Positions 24,325-29,714 of a stretch of 29,714 nucleotides of DNA are shown here, piece after piece (the first letter of the stretch is position 1; every line of letters starts with the position of its first letter). Origin of the DNA: JAKZSU01 sp047517485 (GTDB lineage Bacteria; Pseudomonadota; Alphaproteobacteria; UBA7887). Where the stretch lies: positions 1-29,714 of the forward strand of contig JAKZSU010000190.1 of NCBI GenBank assembly GCA_047517485.1, read 5' to 3'. Under the pieces are notes generated by a model, which did not search any database, was not told the origin of the DNA, and worked only from the letters and a program-made list of their open reading frames with translations. A program made the translations under genes and the position numbers.

Positions 24325-25405
24325 TGCGACCGACCAGGGCGCCAGCACGATCGAACACCAGGACTTCGACGTTTATCGGGGAGTCGTCGCCGAGCACCTC
24401 GCGCGCGGTCGCGCGGGCAGCGCGCGCCACCGCATCGGCGATCGGCACTCCTTTCGTCGTCGCGCGCTGCAATACCTCGAGCGCCGAGTTGGCGTCGCGC
24501 GCCGCGTCACACAAGCGGGGATCGGCGCCGAGATCCGCAAGTTGCTCGGCGAGCCAAGCGAAATCGATAGCGCTGCGCCCCGAATGGAGGTCGAGATCGC
24601 CGCATCCGAGTTTGGTGAGCTTGGCGAAGCCGCCGGCGATAGAGAGTTTATCGACCGGATGATCGCGAAGATATTTGAGCATGCCGCCGGCGAAATCGCC
24701 CATGTCGATCAAAGCGTCTTCGGGCAGGTTGTAACGCGCTTGGACAGCGGCTTCAGACGTCGATCCGGTGGCCGCCGCGAGGTGGGCGTAGCCGGCGGCG
24801 CGCGCGACATCGACTCCCTGGCGTATCGAGGCGATCCAGCTGGCGCACGAGTACGGCACGACGATACCGGTGGTCCCCAGCACCGACAGCCCGCCGACGA
24901 TACCGAGTCGGCCGTTCATCGTGCGCGTCGCGAGCCGCTCGCCGTCGCTGATCGATATCTCGATATCGACATCGCCGGTCGCGCGATGCGCGGCCGCGAT
25001 GTCGGCGACGACGGCGCACATCATCTGGCGCGGCACCGGATTGATCGCCGGCTCGCCGGCCGCCAGCGGCAGCCCGGGCTTGGTCACCGTGCCGACCCCG
25101 GCGCCGGCGTTGAACCGGACGCCGCCGCCGACATCGCCGTGGCGCACCGTCACCGCCACCAGGGCACCATGGGTGACGTCCGGGTCGTCGCCGGCATCCT
25201 TGACGATCGCCGCGCGCGCCCACCCATCGCCGGTCGCTTCGCGCGCCAAGGCGAACGCGGTCTCCTGTCCGCGCGGCAAGATGATACACACAGGGTCGGG
25301 AAATTCGCCGGTCAGCAACGCGGTGTACGCCGCCCGCGTCGCCGCCGTCGCGCATGCGCCGGTCGTCCAGCCCCGCCGCAGCGGTCCGCTTGGTTTTCGC
25401 GCCAT
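24314..25405 (-). CDS. cbiD: Cobalt-precorrin-5B C1-methyltransferase CbiD
   Basis: This 363-residue protein is of the usual CbiD length. It supplies the C-1 methyl group in the early-cobalt pathway, replacing the unrelated CobF of the aerobic route. The N-terminus has RRGWTTGACATAATRAA. GGGVRFNAGAGVGTVTKPGL, NGRLGIVGGLSVLGTTGIV, PYSCASWIASI and a Ser/Gly-rich KLSIAGGFAKLTKLG are further hallmarks. ATG 25405 puts the conserved GWTTGACA at residues 11-18. The gene is divergent from cobA with 42 bp between the starts and overlaps cobK at its end. Its presence is strong evidence for the early-cobalt route here. Confidence 0.95.
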   Translation of the reverse strand: MARKPSGPLRRGWTTGACATAATRAAYTALLTGEFPDPVCIILPRGQETAFALAREATGDGWARAAIVKDAGDDPDVTHGALVAVTVRHGDVGGGVRFNAGAGVGTVTKPGLPLAAGEPAINPVPRQMMCAVVADIAAAHRATGDVDIEISISDGERLATRTMNGRLGIVGGLSVLGTTGIVVPYSCASWIASIRQGVDVARAAGYAHLAAATGSTSEAAVQARYNLPEDALIDMGDFAGGMLKYLRDHPVDKLSIAGGFAKLTKLGCGDLDLHSGRSAIDFAWLAEQLADLGADPRLCDAARDANSALEVLQRATTKGVPIADAVARAARATAREVLGDDSPINVEVLVFDRAGALVGRSDD

Positions 25406-25447
25406 CCGGGGGTTATAGAACCAGGGGCCGCGGTGTACAAACGAGGC

Positions 25448-26275
25448 ATGACCGAATCCGCCCCGTACCAGATCACCGTCGAGCCCGGCTGGGTGTGGCT
25501 GGTCGGCACCGGCCCCGGCGATCCGGGCCTGCTGACCCTGCACGCGTATGAGGCAATTCGCCAAGCCGATTACGTGGTCTACGACGCGCTGGTCGGCGCC
25601 GGCGTGCTCGATCTGGTGCCGGATAGCGCGGTGCGCGAATATGCCGGCAAGCGCGGTGGCAAGCGGTCGCCGAAGCAACCCGACATATCCCGCCGTCTGA
25701 TCGAACTCGCGCGCGCCGGCAAACGCGTGGTGCGGCTCAAGGGCGGCGATCCGTTCGTTTTCGGGCGCGGCGGCGAGGAAGCGCTGGCGCTGGTCGCGGC
25801 GCGCATTCCGTTCCGCGTGGTTCCGGGGATTTCCGCGGGCATCGGCGGCCTCGCTTATGCCGGCATCCCGGTCACCCATCGCGACAGCAATGCCGCGGTC
25901 ACATTCGTCACCGGCCATGCGTCGAGCGGCACGGTTCCCGATACCATCGACTGGCCGGCGATCGCGGCCGGCTCGCCGGTCATCGTCATCTACATGGCGC
26001 TCAAGCATCTGGCGATCATCGCCGGCCACCTGATCGACGGCGGGCGCGCGCCCGACGAGCTGGTGGCGGTGGTCGCCGGCGCCACGCTGCCCAACCAGAA
26101 GGTGCTCGAGACCACCCTTGGCCGCTGTGCCGCCGATGTCGCCGAACACGGCATCGAGCCGCCGGCGATCGTCGTCGTCGGCGAAGTGGTGCGCCTGCGC
26201 GCCGGCCTCGATTGGCTCGGCGCGCTCACCGGCCGGGTGCTCGATGCCGATCCGCTCGGCCGCGCCGCGCGATGA
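25448..26275 (+). CDS. cobA: Uroporphyrinogen-III C-methyltransferase (SUMT)
   Basis: This 275-residue SUMT methylates uroporphyrinogen III at C-2 and C-7 to give precorrin-2, the entry point to corrinoids, sirohaem and F430. Motifs are LVGTGPGDPGLLTL (GTGPGDP at 20-26), YDALV, GGDPFVFGRGGEE (99-111), VPGISAG, PVTHRD, and VVGEVV near the end. There is no CysG-type dehydrogenase/ferrochelatase domain, so a separate precorrin-2 oxidase is needed for CbiX and none is in view. ATG 25448 follows GAGG. The gene overlaps cobB by 4 nt. Confidence 0.96.
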   Translation: MTESAPYQITVEPGWVWLVGTGPGDPGLLTLHAYEAIRQADYVVYDALVGAGVLDLVPDSAVREYAGKRGGKRSPKQPDISRRLIELARAGKRVVRLKGGDPFVFGRGGEEALALVAARIPFRVVPGISAGIGGLAYAGIPVTHRDSNAAVTFVTGHASSGTVPDTIDWPAIAAGSPVIVIYMALKHLAIIAGHLIDGGRAPDELVAVVAGATLPNQKVLETTLGRCAADVAEHGIEPPAIVVVGEVVRLRAGLDWLGALTGRVLDADPLGRAAR

Positions 26276-27579
26276 CCGTCCCGGCGCTGATCATCGCCGC
26301 GCCGTCCTCGGGCAGCGGCAAGACCGTCGTCACCCTCGGCCTGTTGCGCCATTTGCACGCGGCCGGGGTGCGGATCGGCTCGTTCAAGGTCGGCCCGGAC
26401 TATATCGATCCCGCCTTTCACGCCGCCGCGAGCGGGCGCGTTTGCGTCAATCTCGACCCGTGGGCGATGCGACCGGCGATCATCGAGTCGCTGCTCGCCG
26501 ACACCGCGGACGGCGCCGACCTGGTGATCGGCGAGGGGGTGATGGGCCTGTTCGACGGCGCCGCCGACGGCACCGGTTCGACCGCCGATCTCGCCGCCCG
26601 GCTCGGCATTCCGGTGGTGCTGGTGATCGATGTGCGCGGCCAGGGCGCCAGCGCGGCGGCGGTGGCCCAAGGATTTGCCAAATTTCGTGACGATGTCGAA
26701 CTCGCCGGCATCATTCTCAACCGGGTCGGCAGCGACACCCACGCGCGGATGATCGAGGACGCCTGCCGCGCCAAGGATATTCCAGTGATCGGCGCGATCC
26801 GCCGCGACGAGGGATTGGCGTTACCAGACCGCCACTTGGGGCTGGTGCAAGCCGGCGAGCGACCCGACCTCGATCGCTTCCTCGACGGCGCCGCGGCGGC
26901 GATCGGCCGCGCCGTCGATATGGCGGTCCTCCGCGCCGCCGCGCGCCCACTGCCGATGTCCGCCGCGGACGCGTCGCCGGTGCCACCGCTCGGCCAGCGA
27001 ATCGCCGTGGCGCGCGATATCGCCTTCGCCTTCGCCTACCCGCATATTCTATCGGGCTGGGCCGCCCAAGGCGCGGAGATCCTCACCTTTTCCCCGCTCG
27101 CTGACGAAGCGCCGGCGGATCACGCCGACGCGGTCTTTCTCCCCGGCGGCTATCCCGAACTCCACGCCGGTCGCCTGGCGGCGAACGCCAACTTTCTCGG
27201 CGGCTTGCAAGCGGCGGCGGCGCGGGACGTGGCGATCCATGGCGAGTGCGGCGGCTATATGGTGCTCGGCGCCGGCTTGACCGATGCTGACGGCACCCGC
27301 CACGCGATGGCGGGATTGCTACCGTTGGAGACCAGTTTTGCGCGCCGGCGGCTCACCCTGGGGTATCGCGCCGTCCGGCTGAGCGAAGCCGGTGTCCTCG
27401 GTCCCGCCGGCGCGGCGTTTCGCGGCCACGAATTTCATTACGCGACCATCGCCACCGAGGATCACGGTCGTCCGCTGTTCGAGGGGCACGATGCCCAAGG
27501 TCGCGACACCGGCCCGGCGGGATCGATCCGCGGCGCGGTGCAGGGGTCGTTCGTTCACCTAATCGACGCGGCGGAATGA
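26272..27579 (+). CDS. cobB: Cobyrinic/hydrogenobyrinic acid a,c-diamide synthase
   Basis: This 435-residue protein is of the CobB/CbiA family. It amidates the a and c acetates using glutamine and ATP. The N-terminal P-loop PSSGSGKT is at residues 11-18, followed by KVGPDYIDP and GEGVMGLFDG. The C-terminal class I glutaminase domain has FLPGGYPELHA and the nucleophile C326 in HGECGGYMVLG. RGHEFHYA carries the closing histidines. Both the aerobic (hydrogenobyrinic) and anaerobic (cobyrinic) enzymes look alike. ATG 26272 overlaps the cobA stop. The 3' end overlaps the opposing cbtA by 21 bp. Confidence 0.95.
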   Translation: MTVPALIIAAPSSGSGKTVVTLGLLRHLHAAGVRIGSFKVGPDYIDPAFHAAASGRVCVNLDPWAMRPAIIESLLADTADGADLVIGEGVMGLFDGAADGTGSTADLAARLGIPVVLVIDVRGQGASAAAVAQGFAKFRDDVELAGIILNRVGSDTHARMIEDACRAKDIPVIGAIRRDEGLALPDRHLGLVQAGERPDLDRFLDGAAAAIGRAVDMAVLRAAARPLPMSAADASPVPPLGQRIAVARDIAFAFAYPHILSGWAAQGAEILTFSPLADEAPADHADAVFLPGGYPELHAGRLAANANFLGGLQAAAARDVAIHGECGGYMVLGAGLTDADGTRHAMAGLLPLETSFARRRLTLGYRAVRLSEAGVLGPAGAAFRGHEFHYATIATEDHGRPLFEGHDAQGRDTGPAGSIRGAVQGSFVHLIDAAE

Positions 27580-28242
27580 CGGACGGCTGAAGGCCCAGGC
27601 CGAGGCGGCGCCGATTACCAGCCAGAACAACAAATTGGCGACCAGCGTCGTGCTGACGAACGACGCGGCGAGTTCCGCCGGCACCGCCGAAGCGGCGGCA
27701 CCGTCGGGATGCGGCGCGCCGATGACGTGCGGCACCACGATCAGCACCGCGCCGAGCGCGCGCAAGGCGATGCGCGGCACCAGCAGCAACAATGCCAATC
27801 CCGCCGCGGTCGAAGCCGCGGTGCCGGCCCACCAGATCTGCCGCGCGCCAAGCTCGCCGGCCGCCATGCCGGGCAGCTCGGGCGGCAATCCGAACGCCGG
27901 CGCCAAGTTGAACGTCGCAAATCCGGCAAGACCCCAAATCACCCCGCGCCGCCAATCGCTGGTGCCGGCAAGCGCCATCGCCGCGGTCAGCAACAGGGCG
28001 AAGGCGATCCCGGCGATGACATTGGTGGCTAAGGTGAAGATTAGCCGTTCGCCGCCATCGGCCGGGGCCCACGTGCCGCTGTCTTCGCTTTCATGGCCGT
28101 GGTCGTCCGTCGCCGGGCCTTGGTCCTCATAAGTTTCGGCTTCGAGGATCAGCGGGATCACCGCATAGGCTTGGATGGCGGTCAACACCAAGCCGGCGGC
28201 AAGCCCGGCCAACACCGCCGCGAAGACGATCCGCCCGAACAT
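27559..28242 (-). CDS. cbtA: CbtA cobalt transporter subunit
   Basis: This 227-residue membrane protein of the CbtA family was predicted from riboswitch-linked gene clusters to import cobalt with CbtB. About six hydrophobic segments are visible (roughly 5-33, 66-92, 99-118, 134-156, 160-177, 194-217). A His/Asp/Glu-rich loop after the first segment (DDHGHESED, H48 and H50) and H172/H178 are possible metal ligands. ATG 28242 is preceded by AAGGAAG on the minus strand. It lies 31 bp downstream of cbtB, and the pair forms one transcript. Its 3' end overlaps cobB. Confidence 0.9.
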   Translation of the reverse strand: MFGRIVFAAVLAGLAAGLVLTAIQAYAVIPLILEAETYEDQGPATDDHGHESEDSGTWAPADGGERLIFTLATNVIAGIAFALLLTAAMALAGTSDWRRGVIWGLAGFATFNLAPAFGLPPELPGMAAGELGARQIWWAGTAASTAAGLALLLLVPRIALRALGAVLIVVPHVIGAPHPDGAAASAVPAELAASFVSTTLVANLLFWLVIGAASAWAFSRPSFRRVD

Positions 28243-28273
28243 CGGCAGGACGCTTCCTTAAAATTCGTTCAGA

Positions 28274-28459
28274 TCAATGACAGGGGACGGCGATACCATG
28301 CCTGGTATCATGCGCCGCATTGTGAATCGCCGACGGATAGGCAAAACCGACGCCGTACAGCAAAAAGATCCCGAGCATGGCGGCCAACAAGGCCGATGCC
28401 TTGACCCCGACGCGGGGGGCGGCGGGCGCTTCGGTACGGGTGGTGGCGACTGCTGGCAT
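28274..28459 (-). CDS. cbtB: CbtB cobalt transporter subunit
   Basis: This 61-residue protein has one membrane helix (about 20-42) and a short C-terminal tail rich in potential metal ligands (H46, H50, H54, C60, H61; pattern H-x3-H-D-x2-H and a final P-C-H). This is the family hallmark of CbtB, partner of CbtA. ATG 28459 is chosen because AAGGAG lies about 10 nt upstream on the minus strand. A longer in-frame reading to 28633 would run into the divergent cobU and has no supporting features. Unlike many cbtB genes, no B12 riboswitch precedes it. Confidence 0.92.
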   Translation of the reverse strand: MPAVATTRTEAPAAPRVGVKASALLAAMLGIFLLYGVGFAYPSAIHNAAHDTRHGIAVPCH

Positions 28460-28496
28460 GGAAATTTGCTCCTTATCGAATGACGGCGCGGTCCCG

Positions 28497-28525
28497 ATCA
28501 TAATCATCCGCGAAAGGCGCGACAA
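28497..28525 (-). promoter_or_regulatory. Candidate sigma-70 promoter for cbtB-cbtA
   Basis: On the minus strand TTGTCG (28520-28525) and TATGAT (28497-28502) are separated by exactly 17 bp, matching the consensus at 4/6 and 5/6 positions. Transcription would start near 28490, giving a leader of about 30 nt to cbtB, far too short for a riboswitch. The remainder of the 121-bp gap towards cobU carries two direct copies of ATTTGGT (minus strand, 28543-28565), whose role is unknown. Confidence 0.45.
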
Positions 28526-28580
28526 GCGGTGGTATTGATACAGACCAAATTCCGTTTCACCAAATCGGATTCCGTCGATC

Positions 28581-29099
28581 ATGGCCGACCTGCCTCGTGT
28601 CACCCTGGTTCTCGGCGGCGCCCGATCGGGCAAGAGCCGTCATGCCGGGCAGCTGGTCGAACACAGCCGCGGCGCGCCGATTTACCTCGCCACCGCCGAA
28701 TCTGGTGATCGTGAAATGGCGGATCGTATCACCGCCCACCAGGCGCGCCGCGGCACCGCCTGGCGCACCGTCGAGGAACCCCTCGACCTTGTCGGGGCGC
28801 TGCGCCGCGAAGCCACCGCGGGCCGCGCTGTACTGGTCGACTGCCTGACCTTGTGGCTCGCCAATCTGATCGCCGCCGAGCGCGATATCACGGCCGAGAC
28901 GGCGGCGCTGATCGCCGCGCTCGACGACCTCGCCGCGCCGGTCGTGCTGGTGTCCAACGAGGTCGGTCAGGGGATCGTTCCCGACAACGCCCTGGCGCGG
29001 CGGTTTCGCGACGCCGCCGGCCGTCTCCACCAAGACCTCGCGGACGTCGCCGATCGCGTCGATTTCGTCACCGCCGGCTTGGTCCAGAGGCTCAAATGA
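28581..29099 (+). CDS. cobU: Adenosylcobinamide kinase / guanylyltransferase
   Basis: This 172-residue bifunctional enzyme phosphorylates adenosylcobinamide and transfers GMP to form adenosylcobinamide-GDP (CobU; called CobP in Pseudomonas denitrificans nomenclature). The P-loop GGARSGKS is at residues 12-19, followed by IYLATAE. H53 in TAHQARRGTAWRTVEEP is the likely guanylylated histidine. VLVDCLTLWLANL, VSNEVGQGIVP and a C-terminal VTAGLVQRLK complete the pattern. ATG 28581 gives MADLPRVTLVLGG. The ribosome site is weak. The gene is divergent from cbtB. The other lower-ligand genes (cobT, cobS/cobV, cobC) do not follow it here. Confidence 0.94.
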   Translation: MADLPRVTLVLGGARSGKSRHAGQLVEHSRGAPIYLATAESGDREMADRITAHQARRGTAWRTVEEPLDLVGALRREATAGRAVLVDCLTLWLANLIAAERDITAETAALIAALDDLAAPVVLVSNEVGQGIVPDNALARRFRDAAGRLHQDLADVADRVDFVTAGLVQRLK

Positions 29100-29605
29100 A
29101 AATCCTCGCGCGAATCGTCCTGGGCTGCGCCATCGTCGCGGTGGCGGCGGTCGGCGTGCTGTGGATGCTCGTCGGATTTAAGGAGGGCAGCTCGCTAGAG
29201 GAACTGCCCTACACCATCGCCGGTCTGTTGGGCGCTGTCGGTCTTGCGGTGGTGTGGTGGTACGCGGTGGGCCGGTCGCTGGCGCTGGCGGTGCCGATGT
29301 GGCTGATCCTCGCCTTGCCGGGCCTACTCGCCGCACAGCAATCGCTCTCGCTCGGAGTCGGCCTCGTCGTCGGCCTGCGGCTCGAACGCGAGGCGGTCAT
29401 AGAGTCCTACGCGGAAGAGCCGATCGTCTGGCCGGGATTCGACGGCCCGGTCGGCATGACGGTGCGTTTCGATTTGATCCACCCGGACGGCACCGACGGC
29501 CTCATTCTCGGGCCGGAAATTCGCATGGGACCGGCGCTGGATATTCCCCGCTCGGCGTTGCATGCGACGCAACGGAGCTATTGTCAAAAGTTGACGGAGC
29601 GGTAA
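29096..29605 (+). CDS. Hypothetical membrane protein, coupled to cobU
   Basis: This 169-residue protein is not recognised. The N-terminal part has hydrophobic segments at about 6-27, 39-58 and 62-80 with a possible fourth stretch to 94. A soluble C-terminal domain of about 70 residues follows (from REAVIESYAEE). It includes FDGPVGMTVRFDLIHPDGTDG, which looks like beta strands, and a late Cys at 163. ATG 29096 overlaps the cobU stop by 4 nt, so it is probably translated with cobU. Whether it has a corrinoid-related role is unknown. The last residues could have been altered by insertion of the element starting to the right. Confidence 0.65.
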   Translation: MKILARIVLGCAIVAVAAVGVLWMLVGFKEGSSLEELPYTIAGLLGAVGLAVVWWYAVGRSLALAVPMWLILALPGLLAAQQSLSLGVGLVVGLRLEREAVIESYAEEPIVWPGFDGPVGMTVRFDLIHPDGTDGLILGPEIRMGPALDIPRSALHATQRSYCQKLTER

Positions 29606-29636
29606 AAAGTCGATTCCTCATGAGAGTCGGCTGGGT

Positions 29637-29642
29637 TATAAT
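29637..29642 (+). promoter_or_regulatory. Perfect -10 hexamer ahead of right-edge gene
   Basis: TATAAT at 29637-29642 is a perfect -10 box in otherwise GC-rich DNA. No good -35 lies 15-19 bp upstream; TTGACG at 29591 is too far away. Transcription would start close to the ATG at 29648, suggesting a leaderless or near-leaderless message. This is inference from pattern only. Confidence 0.3.
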
Positions 29643-29647
29643 TGTGC

Positions 29648-29714
29648 ATGTTTACTTTACGCGACCGACGGACCGGAGAATTGTTTGATCGCTGGTCCTA
29701 TTTCGGGGACAAAC
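29648..29714 (+). CDS. Probable transposase, N-terminal fragment (partial)
   Basis: An ATG at 29648 opens 22 codons that run off the right edge. The fragment contains RRTGELFDRWSYFGDK. It resembles the start of a group of bacterial transposases whose N-terminus reads approximately DRRTGELFDPW-x-x-L-G-x-K-RR, recalled from memory rather than checked. No ribosome site is visible. If correct, the cobalamin region ends at an insertion sequence here. A fragment of 22 residues is weak evidence, so other identities remain possible. Confidence 0.5.
   Translation, partial: MFTLRDRRTGELFDRWSYFGDK

Noticed and set aside
24542..25447. Upstream extension of the cobA frame antisense to cbiD
   Set aside because: The extension has no methylase features, while the family N-terminus begins at 25448 with a ribosome site. 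The antisense strand is a convincing CbiD.

Overview
The window is GC-rich (estimated by eye at about two thirds G+C), densely coding DNA. It looks like an alphaproteobacterial chromosome, probably Rhodospirillales-like. The reasons are the cobW-cobN-cobO-cobQ gene order behind a cobalamin riboswitch, a CbiX with a His-rich tail, CbtB/CbtA cobalt-uptake genes, and a SAM-cyclase-AAA-TPR signalling protein of a kind common in that class. The taxonomic call is inference only.

Region 1 (1-9243) is mixed accessory DNA. The left edge holds the 3' end of an IS630-type transposase. Its terminal TACCAA sits in the 3' end of a peptidoglycan-binding-domain gene that also appears frameshifted. A DHA2-type drug exporter follows on the minus strand, divergent from an N-acyl-D-amino-acid deacylase-like amidohydrolase. 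Downstream of that are a large class III nucleotide cyclase with ATPase and TPR regions, and a small exported Cys/Pro-rich protein. A 229-bp non-coding element with TACCAA ends, two 59-bp direct repeats and a perfect 14-bp hairpin separates this group from a convergent ABM-domain monooxygenase.

Region 2 (about 9350-29099) is a cobalamin locus in several alternating transcription blocks. In order these are: B12 riboswitch-cobW-cobN-cobO-cobQ (+); cobD (-); cbiX-cobH-cobL-cobI-cbiG/cobJ-cobM (+), joined by 4-nt ATGA overlaps; cbiD-cobK (-); cobA-cobB (+); cbtB-cbtA (-); and cobU/cobP followed by an unknown membrane protein (+). Together they cover uroporphyrinogen III methylation, early cobalt insertion, ring methylation and contraction, a,c-diamide amidation, adenosylation, cobyric acid formation, aminopropanol attachment, and the kinase/guanylyltransferase step. 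cobS/cobV, cobT, cobC, the cobalamin-type CobS/CobT chelatase partners and precorrin-2 dehydrogenase are not in the window.

The gene content is a hybrid. CbiX, CbiG and CbiD are hallmarks of the early-cobalt (anaerobic) route. CobN is the large subunit of the late-cobalt (aerobic) chelatase. CobG/CobZ and CobF, which the aerobic route needs, are absent here. This hybrid set, the repeat element at 8721-8949, and the extremely tight packing of opposed gene blocks are the most interesting observations. I did not find a clearly undescribed multi-gene system. The right edge starts what looks like another transposase gene, so the segment lies between two insertion-sequence fragments.
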